NCBI RefSeq assembly: GCF_047948215.1
Contig: NC_134455.1
Location: 74,549,689-74,613,688, forward strand
Direction of reading: 5' to 3'
DNA from: Lycorma delicatula
Taxonomy: Eukaryota; Arthropoda; Insecta; Hemiptera; Fulgoridae
Length of the DNA: 64,000 nucleotides
Below, in pieces: positions 25,499-35,695 of the stretch. Positions within the stretch are counted from its first letter, which is position 1, and the number at the start of each line of letters is the position of its first letter. The position numbers were made by a program, and so were the translations under genes. The notes beneath the pieces are model-generated. The model saw only the letters and a program-made list of their open reading frames with translations, was not told the origin of the DNA and did not search any database.

Positions 25499-26370
25499 AT
25501 GTTAAATGTGATTGATTCTACTGTCTTTATTATATATTTATATAATTTACTGTTATACTCTACTGTGTATCTGTATGCTGAGGCCACTGATATTCTCTAT
25601 GATATCTCCCGTTTAACCCAGTCTTATGGCCTGAAAATAATTGCGGATAAGACTCATTTATTAACAACGGGCGGCTCATGCGTCATCGTCCAACTGTATA
25701 GTGTGCAAATTGAACAAGTGCAAGAATTCAAATACTTGGGCTCACTAGTCCAGGAGAAGAAAGTAGCAGCTACGGCGGAAATCCATAGACAAATTGATCA
25801 GTCAAGTGCAGCAGCATTTGCTTCCCTAAAATGGTGCTTGTGAAAACAAAGTAACATCTCGCTGAAGACTCCTGTTCGTCTTTTCCCAACCTTGATCCTG
25901 CCAATTTTATTTTTTGGAGCAAAAACGTGGACACTATTTAAGACTCCCTGAGCAAACTTGAAGTGCTCCAAATTCGATGCCTACGTCAGATCATCAGAGT
26001 CTCACTTCCGATGGGATCGGATGGGAGCCGATCCCATCCGAAATGCGGGTATCCTCCATCGCTGCGAACAACAGCCAACAATCGAGCAACAGATTCAAAA
26101 ACGAAGGCTGCGATGGTTTGGCCATGTCTGCAGAGTGAGTGGAAACCGACTACCATACAAATTTATCTAGCATGAGAGTGTCCAACAAAGAGTTCCAAAG
26201 AAAACGTGGATGAAACAAACCGCATGATACAAAAAACAGCAGGCTAAACCTTAATGAGGCCAAGACAACGGCCATGGATCGCCATACATGGAAGCGTCTT
26301 GTTATCGAAATCAGACAACCATTGGCATCCACAGCAGCGTACGGGCTTAGGATTATCTAATCCAAACACC
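25499..26370 (+). pseudogene. LINE reverse transcriptase C-terminal relic
   Basis: The plus-strand reading gives ILYDISRLTQSYGLKIIADK, QIEQVQEFKYLGSLVQEKK, an EIHRQIDQSSAAAFASL helix, and after a frameshift LPILFFGAKTWTLFKT. It then gives IEQQIQKRRLRWFGHVCR and a final MDRHTWKRL segment. This is the thumb and C-terminal tail typical of non-LTR reverse transcriptases: the FKYLGS strand, the YGxETWT strand and the R-RWFGHV tail. Only the first 114 codons are open. The catalytic FADD motif is missing at the 5' end. The same family is present at 34140-35695 minus. Clade not assigned; RTE-like is a guess. Confidence 0.75.
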
Positions 26371-27236
26371 AGCTAGGGATCAAATAAATAATAATATCTT
26401 ATTTATAGGTCATTCATCTAGAATATTTATTGTTATATATTTACGCTCTGCATATGATAATCGGTGAAATAATCTATGAAATATAATATTTAGGAAATAT
26501 TATATAATTAACAAGATAAGCCCAATTTTTCTCGGTGTATGTATTTGTTTTGTCTACATGAACTTTTTATAGGGTTGGATATTGGCATACCAAGTTAAAA
26601 TGGGCAGAAGCTTTTAGTAACTTAATACATAGAACATATAACTGTATTATAAAAGCAGATAAATCAATTGAACTTAAGTGAATACCAATTAATACGCTTT
26701 ATAATAATGGTTAGGCTTTCGCAGTATTATTACTATTTTTCGTTAAGTAATTACAAATATTGATTTCAACATTAAAATAAAGAGAGAGAAATAACGTAAC
26801 GGTTTTTTTATTTCCAAAGTGGTTAAAAAAAGAGGAGGGAATAGATATGATAAGTATGAAGAGTGAAAGAGGTGCCAAATACTGTTGAAGCGTAAGAGAT
26901 ACTGTACAACAATGTGAGGAGGGGGCAATGGTTTTCCATTAACAATTATCGTACATGCCATATCACTTGAAATAAAAGGGAGTCAGAACCTACATTAAAT
27001 CAAAACACAATTATTATTATTGTTATTATTATTATTACTGAACCACAATTTTATTTTCTCTCCCTTTAAATTGAATATTGTCATTCTAATACAAAGTGAA
27101 GTTCTAATAATTATTATTATTGTAATAGAGATGCAATAATTTTAATTGATCCGGTGTAAAATAAATATTATATTGATTCTGTTTTATCAGAAAACGGAAT
27201 TATAATTGTTAAATGAATATCTAATATTTAATTATA
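26371..27236. other. no gene seen
   Basis: AT-rich. It contains a short imperfect ATT trinucleotide tract near 27010-27036. The ORF at 26743-26961 minus has no recognised domain. Confidence 0.5.
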
Positions 27237-28205
27237 CAGGGTGAGCAACATAAAACCGAATCCATAATGAAACCTCTACCCAACACTATTTATGAAAGAC
27301 TCTCACACAAGTAGCGCGACTAGTGGATGTATATGCTACTAATGTTGTTGCCGCCCTTTGTCTGGTGGTTACGTATCAGTGCTGTATTGTGAGTGCAGTT
27401 GTGTTTGTGAAAAATGCCTTATTCAATTCAGGAGAGGATAGTGATAGTTGAGGGCTACATTCGTTCTGGATCGTTTGAAGAATCACGTCAAGTATTCGTG
27501 GAAAAATTTCCGATTGTCTGTATCCCAGAGAAGAAGCATACACGATTTAGTTAAAAAATGGTGTACAACAACTCGGTTTCAAATGCAAAACGAAGTAGGC
27601 GACATTCCTTTATGACTCTACAGACCATTGCCGATATTGAAAGGAGAATTACTGCCAGTCCAAAAAAATCACTACGCAGATTATCCCAAAAATCTGGTGT
27701 TAAATACACATCTTGGCGTAAAATTGTTCATGAATTAAAATTGAAACGATACCTCGTTACAACTATCCAACAACTGAAGGAGACAAAGAAACCGAAACGA
27801 CTTGATAATGACTTCTCGAAAACATTGTTGGTGGGCAAATAGACCCGATGTCGTTTTTCATGTCAGACGAGGCATGGTTTCATTTATCCAGCCATGTTAA
27901 TTCGCAAACCAACAGGTATTCGATTGCGAGGAATCCTCACGAGATATTCGAGCGTCCACTCCACGATGAGAAAATTGGTGTTTGGTGTGCCGTTTCCGGT
28001 AATCTTATCGTGGGACCAGTATTTTTTTGACTGGACTGTCAATACACAAGTTTACCTCACAATTTTCGAAGAATTCTTTGCGCAATTAACTGATAATGAA
28101 AAAGAATTCAGCTTCTCCCAACAAGACGGAGCAACGTGTCACACAATAAACGTTTCACTGAATCGCATTCGTGCAGCTTTCACAAATGAACGTCTGTATA
28201 ATCTG
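27237..28205 (+). mobile_element. mariner-like element, 3'-truncated
   Basis: The left end begins CAGGGTGAGCAACATAAAACC immediately after a TA (27235-27236). A plus-strand transposase pseudogene occupies the interior. After the second catalytic block the similarity stops near 28205, and no matching inverted right end was found, so the third catalytic block and right terminus are lost. Confidence 0.65.
27415..28205 (+). pseudogene. mariner-like transposase, truncated and frameshifted
   Basis: A start at 27415 gives MPYSIQERIVIVEGYIRSG and ESRQVFVEKFPI, a helix-turn-helix N-terminus. A frameshift follows, then a 94-codon open piece with RHSFMTLQTIADIERRIT, SPKKSLRRLSQKSG and a YLVTTIQQL block. 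After another shift comes the catalytic domain: FFMSDEAWFHLSSHVNSQTN (first aspartate in SDEAW), ENPH-like RNPHEIF, and IGVWCAVSGNLIVGPVFF. It closes with FSQQDGATCHTINVSLNRIR (second aspartate in QQDG). The third acidic residue is beyond the break. Organisation parallels the element at 17262-18549 but the sequence is a different subfamily. Confidence 0.75.
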
Positions 28206-28380
28206 TTATTAGTAATTTATTGAGTTATTGAATTATAGTTAATTCCGGATTAAGTAATTCAGTTCCAAAAATAAAAATAACCCGATCATTTTTATTTTAG
28301 AAATAAATATTAACTTCTTTTATTTTTAAAACTCTTAAAGTAATGACAGTTAATATACTACTGGACCGATTTACACGCAA

Positions 28381-28560
28381 GGATGAAGGGAGAAAGGGAA
28401 AAAATCGAAAAAGGGAAAAAGAAAGAAAGTAAAAAGGAAAAAAGGGGAAAATGGAAAAAAGGGAAATCGGGAAATGGAAAGGGGAAAGGAGAAAAAGAAA
28501 AGGGGAAAGCGGGAATAGGAAAGGGGTAAGAGAAATATGGGAAGGAAATGGAAATGGGGA
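28381..28560. repeat. 180-bp polypurine tract
   Basis: About 92% of bases are A or G on the plus strand (15 pyrimidines in 180 by count). The texture is irregular GGGAAA/GGAAAA repeats, not a fixed unit. It directly precedes the truncated left edge of family A copy 3. The minus-strand ORF across it is an artefact of composition. Confidence 0.85.
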
Positions 28561-28773
28561 ATCCATCTTAACTAGTTTCGGCGTGACATCGGTACGTACG
28601 TAAATATCTCGCATAACTGAAAAACGATTACCTGTAGGATGTTAAAAATTTTGGATCTAGGAGTACTGTTACATCTAATTGTGCAGCTCCACTTTCGATT
28701 GCAATCGACTGAACCAAAAGTGTCCAAAAAAAGCCCAAAATCCAAAACAATTTGGATTTTGAACTTTTTTTAA

Positions 28774-29701
28774 CACGTTCGTGACGTCGTGCACCTGTAA
28801 CCCATACGGATACACGAGTTCTTTTTTAAATGAAATCGTGTACTTGTAGGGGCGTAATCTGCCCATTAGAAAAGTTCGTCGTGCGCCCAATGGGGTAAAA
28901 GTTTTCACAGGTTTCTTATAGCGTTCATTTTTAGGCTGGCTATGTTGTAGGTGTTTAAAATCATACAACGGCATATAAGAAGTGTCATGTAAAGAACTGT
29001 ATAATACAAGTTTACAAATAATTATTTTATTATTACTATTTTATAATAATGATATTATTATTATGGTAATATTATATTCAGTTGTCTGCGCAACTAGTGG
29101 CGTTCCTAGCGGCAGGCTCAGAGAAATAAGAGAGCTCGTGTACCCTTGTGGGTGCACGACAACCCTTTTTTCCTGTTTTAGCCTCCGGAAATTACCGTTC
29201 AGGTATTACTTCAGAGGATGAATGAGGATGATATGTATGAGTGTAAATGAAGTGTACAGTCTCAGTTCGACCATTCCTGAGATGTGCGGTTAATTGAAAC
29301 CCAACCACCAAAGAATACCGGTATCCATCATCTAGTATTCAAATCCGTATAAAAGTAACTCCCTTTACTAGGACTTGAACGCTGGAACTCTCGACTTCTA
29401 AATCAAGAGTTCCAGCGTTCAAGTCCTAGTAAAGGAGTTACTTTTGTAACTGGGTGCACGACGCCCAGGAGCTATATATCATAACAAAGACGTGTCGTAC
29501 ACCCGACAGGTACATGCAAAAAGTTAAAAAAAACTTATGGTTGGAGTTTTATTTCTTTGAAATTATGCGTGTTTAATGTATACGTCATCAAATATAAACT
29601 AAAAAATTAAAAAGAAAATTTCCGGATTTTTGTAAATATACGTGTAAATAAATACGGAAAATAAAAAATCTATATATATTTTGACAGCCGTCGCGAACGT
29701 G
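28774..29701. mobile_element. piggyBac-like non-autonomous element (TTAA duplication)
   Basis: The element begins CACGTTCGTGACG and ends CGTCGCGAACGTG, giving 13-bp inverted ends with one mismatch. TTAA lies directly outside both ends (28770-28773 and 29702-29705). TTAA duplication is the hallmark of piggyBac-type insertion. The flanking sequence is continuous family A when the element is removed. No transposase reading is present. Subterminal GTCGTGCAC motifs occur in inverted orientation near 28783 and 29153. The element itself is interrupted by a SINE at 29161-29450, so its own length is about 626 bp. Confidence 0.8.
29161..29450 (-). mobile_element. SINE with inverted 5' end and 12-bp target duplication
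   Basis: The 12-bp sequence TGGGTGCACGAC flanks both sides exactly (29149-29160 and 29451-29462). On the minus strand the 3' part matches the full SINE: TTTGAATACTAGATG, GGGTTTCAATTAACC, CATCCTCATTCATCC and CTAAAACAGG. The 5' part is unusual. Instead of the tRNA-like A box, the copy turns back on itself: 29351-29391 and 29406-29445 are reverse complements over about 40 bp (one 1-nt gap) with a 14-nt loop. The A box region is absent, so this copy should not be transcribed from its own promoter. Confidence 0.85.
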
Positions 29702-30321
29702 TTAACTGCAGTAATAAACCCTCATTGAGAGCTTTTCAACGATATATCTTAAGTGGTACTTACTTTCACTGGTTCCAGAGTTATACCCAAATAAAATTTT
29801 AGATCTTAGAATAAATTTTAGATTTTAGATAATATTTGGATCTTAGGGGAAGGCACATATATCGGTTCGAATCAGACTTTATCTCCTTTTTTAATTTTTT
29901 TTTTTAATTTAAGTATATTGATTTATTAATAATTATTAACTTCTGATTGTAAAGAAATTTTTACAGTAAATAATAATTCAATAACAATTAAAAATAAAAG
30001 AATATGAAAAAATATCAGAAGTTATTAATGAAATAAAATGTTATGCATTTTTCATTTAAAAAAAATGTAAATACGTAATTTAATACGCGTACAAGGAAGT
30101 CATGTGGTGTTCATATCTGATTTTTCAAAAAGTTTTCCTAGACACTTTTATTTAAATTCAGCTTTGTAGCTTTTCGATGATGAGATGTAATGATGAATGA
30201 GGGAATGAGGAATTTACCATATATAAATAAATAGTAGTGTCTTATAAATATTCTGGAAATCTCCAGATATCTATGGAGTTTTTTTTGGATCGGAGCCCGT
30301 AGGCAGTTGCCTTGTTCGTAA

Positions 30322-30525
30322 GGTGTAGTCATGTACAGACTTAGGTTGACCTTACCTGAGTCGTGTGGTTAATTAAAACCCATCCACCAAAGAACACCGG
30401 TGTCCTTGAATCAGTATTCAAATCCGAATAAATCTTTATTAGGATTCGAACCTGAGAATTCTCGACTCCGAAATCAGCTGATTTACGACGATGAGTTTCA
30501 CTACTGGACAAACCCGGCGGGTTTT
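30322..30525 (-). repeat. tRNA-derived SINE, 3'-truncated copy
   Basis: On the minus strand it starts AAACCCGCCGGGTTTGTCCAG and continues with an A-box remnant, AATCAGCTGATTTCGGAGTC, a good B box (GGTTCGAATCC), GATTTGAATACTGATTC and GGGTTTTAATTAACC. The 3' tail (CATCC...GGAGGC) is missing or unrecognisable on the left side. Confidence 0.75.
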
Positions 30526-30527
30526 AA

Positions 30528-30531
<4 letters not shown>

Positions 30532-30580
<49 letters not shown>
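30532..30580. repeat. (TA)n microsatellite
   Basis: Uninterrupted TA tract of about 49 bases immediately after the SINE head. Confidence 0.9.
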
Positions 30581-30582
<2 letters not shown>

Positions 30583-30639
30583 CAAAATTTCACTTAAAGC
30601 ACTGTTGTTAAAAATTTGTAATAACTAAACAAAAAATTG

Positions 30640-31330
30640 TATATGTGGTAAATTCTTCTCTTATTTTTTGTTGTTTGCCTTCATTCATTCACACTGTTCT
30701 GCCATTAGGGCAGGTTCTATCATGGCTGCCACTCTCCACCTTTATTTGAGATTTGCTCATCTCCTTGTTTCAGCATATTTTCCCTGTTCTATCCATCATT
30801 TGAAATCTCTTCCTTCCTCTTGCTTTCCTTCCATTCACCAAGCCTTCTATCTCATCCACTTATAAACCACCTCCTTCCCATACAATATTTTAACCAGTTC
30901 CTTTTCCTATATTCAATCCCATTTAGCATTTTCCTGTTCTCTCCGATTCTCCTTAATACTTCTTCATTTGTTGTCATCTGATATTTATCATTCTGTGCTA
31001 CATTTTTATCTCAAAAGCCTCAATTCGTTTTCTGTCTGTCTTTCTCATCGTCCATGTTTCAGCTCCACAAGCATCATACTCAAAATAAAACATTTCATTA
31101 ATCTCTTCTTTAACACTAAGTTAACTTTCCACACAGCCCTAGTTGTTCATAGATGTTACTATGTCACTTCTATGTGCCTTCTTATTAAATAAATGTCTGC
31201 TTACTTCTTGAAATTTTTATTTTAATTTCTTCTGTGCAAGTCAGATCATCAGTTATAAAACTCCATAAGTACTGAAATTTCTTTAGTTGCTCTAAAACTT
31301 CATTTCCTGCCTTTGTTTATTAAAAATAAT
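30640..31330 (-). pseudogene. LINE reverse transcriptase C-terminal relic (second family)
   Basis: On the minus strand: QLKKFQYLWSFITDDLTCTEEIK (counterpart of the FKYLGS strand), an ISRSKQTFI helix, ACGAETWTMRKTDRKRIEAF (the YGAETWT strand), then TTNEEVLRRIGENRKMLN, KRNWLKY, and a KRFQMMDRTG segment near the end. The order is that of the tail of a widespread insect non-LTR family whose members end with a 'TNEEVLRRIGE' helix. Several frameshifts and stops occur and the polymerase core (motifs A to C) is not in this fragment. The family differs from the LINEs at 25499-26370 and 48697-54962. Confidence 0.75.
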
Positions 31331-32880
31331 CTTAGGCTTCCTTTAAAATCGTCAGTTGACAAAAAAATAATAGTCTCTGTAAACCCCAAAATGTTTTTGA
31401 GTATTCTATGGAGAATCCATTAGTAAGTTTATAGCTACGAGTTAAGTTTCTGAACATGTAGTAATTACTTTAAACAGATTTCAATTTTTTTAAAGTGTTT
31501 TGTAGTTAGTATTCTACATTTCATCATTATGATCTTTGACCAATTTAAAAATATTTTTTATAAAAAAAAAACTAAACGTTACAAACACAATTTTATTAAA
31601 ATTTTACTGATTTTTATCGTTTTTTTTACGTTTTTTATGTTCAGACTGTTTGGAATTTTTGTGGGTGGTTTTCTATTCTGAGTTACGAATTTTGGAGAAT
31701 ACAAACAACAAATAAAAATTGATAGTCTTCCAATAAATTTACGTGTCGTTTTCGATGTTGCTTAACTTCGTATACTTATATACGACTAAAGTTACTATTT
31801 AATTTTTTTATTAGTGAAATACGTATTACACTTAGAACTATATTTTTTACGCATTTGTATCGCTCCAATGCCATTCAAGTTTTTCTTATTTTTTATTTAA
31901 CTCCTGGAAATCGAACTTTTTGAAAAAAAAAACAGTTTGAATGTCACACTATTTGTGTAGAAAAATGTTGGTGGCATATACTTGGAATTTTAAATCGTAA
32001 TGTGTAACGTTATTTGATTGGGAGAACGGTTGTTTGTATTAAATAGAATTGTGAATAAATCCACCATGTATTTATTAATCGACGAACAAACATGCGACGA
32101 AAAGGAGGTTAATAAATTAATTACTATTAAAAAAAGGCTTTCATTTGATGAAAGTTGTGCATTGATGTTATGGAATATCTTGCGATTTGTAAAGACCGTG
32201 CATCTTGATTCAAAGATTTTATTTATTATTCATACAGTCTTTATCTCTGTTTATGCCATTTGGCGTATGCCGGTTGTTAATTTTGTTCTTTTAATTTTTT
32301 TTTAAGGTAATCTTTTTTTATATATTTACTGCAGCTTTTTCTCCCTTTTAACATACGTCATGGGGTCTTTTCATATAATCTGTGTTTTTATATTATTGTT
32401 GTTTACGTTTATAATTAATTTTTAATTGCTTCTTTTAAATATTTATATGTGCACTATATAAATATCATATCCGAGCGCTGTTAACGATACTTCATTGTAC
32501 GCCCAGGAAAAGATTTGTTGAAAGTTTGTCTGTCTGAACTACATTGTATTATAAAGGATTAGAGAAGCTGGTTTACCGGATAAGCACCTCAGCCCCAAGG
32601 TAAACTTTTTGAAGAACCACAGATAAGAAATATAATCTTCGGACACGTTTAGGAAAAGACACCTTCTAGCAAATCGTACATATCTCAAAGATTCACTGAG
32701 TGAATGAATGGTATTCTCATATCCTTAATAGGTAATATGAGTTTAGCAAAATGCAGTATACACAGAAAATATCGAGGAGGAAAGGATCAAGGAAAAACGT
32801 AACGGGTTGAAGGGATAATTTACCTACAGAGGGACTACAAAACAAAACTTACTCGAAGGAGTACCTCCAACCTCATCATA
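31331..32880. other. no supported gene
   Basis: AT-rich DNA. One plus-strand ORF (32018-32305, 95 codons) starts MGERLFVLNRIVNKS, contains a charged middle and ends in a hydrophobic stretch. I recognise no domain, and there is no supporting splice or promoter signal. Probably chance. Confidence 0.4.
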
Positions 32881-33136
32881 GCAATTATGGACTGAACTCG
32901 CCATTATCCCTCGAGGGATGGGCGTCAAGAACGAGTACCGGCTTCTGGGATGGAGCCCAGGAACGATATAGTCGGATCTGGTTACCCCACTCCCGCGGCT
33001 CGAGACAGGCCAGAAGATCCAACCGGTGGGCCAACCTGTAATGCCGGTAGGCGGGAAGGCCCGTTAGAGTTTCAAGGACACTCCCCTGGGCTGAGTTATA
33101 CTTGATTGTAGGTCGGGCCGGGGGAGTAGAGATAAG
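32881..33136. repeat. GC-rich patch adjoining a TA tract, unknown
   Basis: About 200 bp (32930-33130) is clearly GC-richer than its surroundings and runs directly into a (TA)n tract. The long minus-strand reading across it (32885-33232) is Pro/Arg/Leu-rich with no domain. The combination of GC-rich DNA ending in a dinucleotide tract resembles the 3' end of some non-LTR elements, but no reverse transcriptase lies beside it. Confidence 0.35.

Positions 33137-33195
<59 letters not shown>
33137..33195. repeat. (TA)n microsatellite
   Basis: TA tract of nearly 60 bases with one C interruption. Confidence 0.9.
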
Positions 33196-33200
<5 letters not shown>

Positions 33201-33710
33201 GAGTATAATGTAAAAAATTGTTTTATTTTCATAAACTATAAATCGTAAGTCGCTTTTATTCAAGAGTTGTATGTAGAGTGGAAAAAGCACTCCCAACTGA
33301 ACTGTATGAACAGTTCAACTGGATTGCCCCTGAAGGATAATATTCCATACACTAGTATTATCCCGGTAACATTCCTGGTAACATTATTAATTTTTTCTGG
33401 AGAATAATATTCGTTTTACTTTTAACTGCATTTGAATATTTCATCAGGTCTATTGTAGAAGGAAGGGAATTTTAAATTTTATCAAATCGATTTTTTTTTA
33501 TTTTGTTTTATTTGCTGTCCTTAATTAAATTTCTTTATTTTGGCACTTTTCCTTTTTTATACTTTTTGTTATTATGATTACATGGATCAGCCGACATCTT
33601 TTTTAATTATCTTTAATGTTACAGAACTAAGTTTTTTAAAATTTATTCAAACGTTATGGTTTATAATTTTTCTGATTTAATAGAAAAAACATTACATTTA
33701 TTATAAATAA
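33196..33710. other. no gene seen
   Basis: AT-rich sequence between the TA tract and a SINE copy. No supported feature. Confidence 0.5.
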
Positions 33711-33890
33711 ACCCGCCGGGCTAATCTAGTGGTTAAACTAGTCGTCGAAGATCAGCTCTTTTTTAAAGTTGAGGGTTCTGTGGTTTAAATCCTGGTAAAA
33801 TTTAGTTGCTGTTTTACCGATTTGAATACTAAATAGTGGATACCGGTGTACTTTGATGGTTGGGGTTAAATTAACTACACGTCTTATGTG
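33711..33890 (+). repeat. tRNA-derived SINE, 5' half
   Basis: It begins ACCCGCCGGGCTAATCTAGTGG, retains TAATCTAGTGG as a slightly changed A box and GGTTTAAATCC as a weak B box, then TTTGAATACTAAATAGTGG and GGTTGGGGTTAAATTAACT. It runs into a (TA)/(TG) tract, so the 3' tail has been replaced by microsatellite. Confidence 0.75.
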
Positions 33891-33894
33891 TATT

Positions 33895-33942
<48 letters not shown>

Positions 33943-33962
33943 CGTGTGCGTGTGTGTGTATG
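33891..33962. repeat. (TA)/(TG)n microsatellite
   Basis: A short TA tract followed by about 50 bases of TG with a few CG interruptions. ORFs encoding Cys-Val runs here are artefacts. Confidence 0.9.
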
Positions 33963-34139
33963 TGTTATATATACATATTTTTATGTTAATTATTTACTAT
34001 ACAAGTTATTGTTTATCAGTTTTTTGTGTGGTAAAATATTGGTTGTCATATTCAGATGTATTCAGTTCGAGCCTCGGCTGGAAAAAATTATATTTTAATG
34101 CTAAATGCCTGTCTCACAGTAACCATTTCGTTATCGGGT

Positions 34140-35695
34140 TTTTCTTCTACTTTGATCCCTCAACGAACGTATTGGCGAGGGTGGGCTCCGAGCCAGTACG
34201 TTGTGGGTGCCGTTGTGGGGAAAACGAGCATTGTGTACGATATTTTTCCATTGCTTCCTGACGGTAGCTGCGAGTTTTTCATCAGATATATTTAGTCTCT
34301 GGTGTTTTAGGCCGTCCTCAATTTGGTTGTCACATTTTTATTGGTGCAGTTCGTTGGATCTTCACCTGTGCGGGTCGTTGTCTCCATAACCCACCGGATT
34401 GGTCTAGTGGTGAACGCGTCTTCCCAAATCAGCTGATTTGGAAGTTGAGTGTTCCAGCGTTCAAGTCCTAGTAAAGTAAGTTATTTTTACACGGATTTGA
34501 ATACTAGATCGTGGATACCGATGTTCGTTGGTGGTTGGGTTTCAATTAACCGCACATCTCACGAATGGTCGAACTGAGACTGTACAAGACTACGCTTATA
34601 CATATCATCCTCATTCATCCTCTGAAGTATTATCTGAAAGGTAATTACCGAAGGCTAAACAGGAAAAGAAAAGTCGTTGTCTCTATAGGAGACGCTATGG
34701 AAATCGGAATTCATGCATTCTGCATACGTGCCCAAACTACCACAGCCTGCGCTTTTGTTTTTCGCGTTCACTTATACGTTGTTTATTTCGTTTGAGCCTG
34801 ATTGTGTGATTTCACAGACGATCACAAAGTGATACACCTAGTGTTCGCCGTAGGCATCGCTTTTGGAACAGTTCTAATTTGTTTAGGTCTATCAGTAGTG
34901 TCCATGTTTCTGATCCATATAGTAAGACTGGTAATATGAGTACCCCGAACAGTCGGATCTTTGTCTTCAAGGTTAAATTTTTTCCTCCATAGGCACCAGT
35001 CCTATAATTGGAAGGCAGCAGTTGCCTGGCCCATCCTGCCGCGGATGATGAAATTTTCTTTTTTTGTATTAATGACCCAAGATATTTGAAATTGTTAACC
35101 TGCTCAATTTGTATTCCGGCCAGGTAAACAGGAGATGGTGAGCCATCAGTCGTCAGATCCGTGATTTTATCAGCATTAATTTTGAGACCATATGGCTGTG
35201 CTGTACTAGCAGTATCGTACAGGGTATCTGCCGCCTCGGCATCGTCATCCGCAAATTAAGCGCTATCATCGGCAAACATTAGGTCTGACACATAGCCGTT
35301 TTCGTCATATTGGATACCGCGCCGGCCATTTAAGGTTTTCCGCATAATTGCATCAATACAGTATTGAATAGGAAGGGTGAGATGACACAGCCTTGCCTTA
35401 CACCGGTTCGTATTGGAAATTCATTGGATAGTTCATTACGGATGCGTATGCAGCTGCAAGAGCCATTGTACGTTTCTGTGAATAGATGGTTTTGGCAGGC
35501 ATAAGTTCAGACTTGATTGCCGCCCATAATGCTGGCCAATGGACATTGTCAAACGCCGCCTTGAAATCTATGAATTCAATGATTGTTCACTTCCCGCAGC
35601 GTATTCTCTCTTCCAACATTTGTCTTGAGAGTGAAAATCTGATCGCAGCAGCCTCTGATTGGACTAAATCTAGCCTGTTTTTTTTTTCATGACAG
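34140..35695 (-). pseudogene. LINE reverse transcriptase relic, interrupted by a SINE
   Basis: On the minus strand the reading contains motif A IIEFIDFKAAFDNVHW (about 35595-35545), motif B as GVRQGCVISPFLFN (about 35420-35360) and motif C as DLMFADDSA (about 35285-35250). Then come an AQPYGLKINADK helix, EQVNNFKYLGSLIQKKK (about 35110-35060), and VLLYGSETWTLL near 34900. After the SINE insertion the C-terminal tail resumes with RKQWKNIV near 34240. Catalytic aspartates of motifs A and C are present, but frameshifts and stops interrupt the chain. The family is the same as at 25499-26370. The endonuclease half is missing, so this is a 5'-truncated copy. Confidence 0.8.
34389..34672 (+). mobile_element. 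tRNA-derived SINE with 15-bp target duplication
   Basis: It starts ACCCACCGGATTGGTCTAGTGG (A box TGGTCTAGTGG), has the B box GTTCAAGTCC, the GATTTGAATACTAGATCGTG and GGTTTCAATTAACCG blocks and the tail GGCTAAACAGGAAAAG. The flanks GTCGTTGTCTCCATA (34374-34388) and GTCGTTGTCTCTATA (34673-34687) are a 15-bp duplication with one difference. It is inserted in the 3' part of a LINE relic. Confidence 0.9.

Larger units (their letters stand above)
28559..30125 (+). repeat. repeat family A, copy 3, interrupted
   Basis: The left part (28559-28773) begins GAATCC, goes through TTTCGGCGTGACATC and CTCGCATAACT, and stops at TTAA. The right part (29702-30125) resumes with TTAACTGCAGTAATA and ends GTACAAGGAAGT followed by CATGTGGTGT. 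Joining them across the insertion reproduces the order seen in copy 2 at 21791-23447, although the central 700 bp of copy 2, including the basic coding relic, is absent. Confidence 0.75.

Noticed and set aside
28297..28614. Minus-strand 105-codon Phe/Pro/Leu/Ser-rich ORF
   Set aside because: It is a translation of the polypurine tract.
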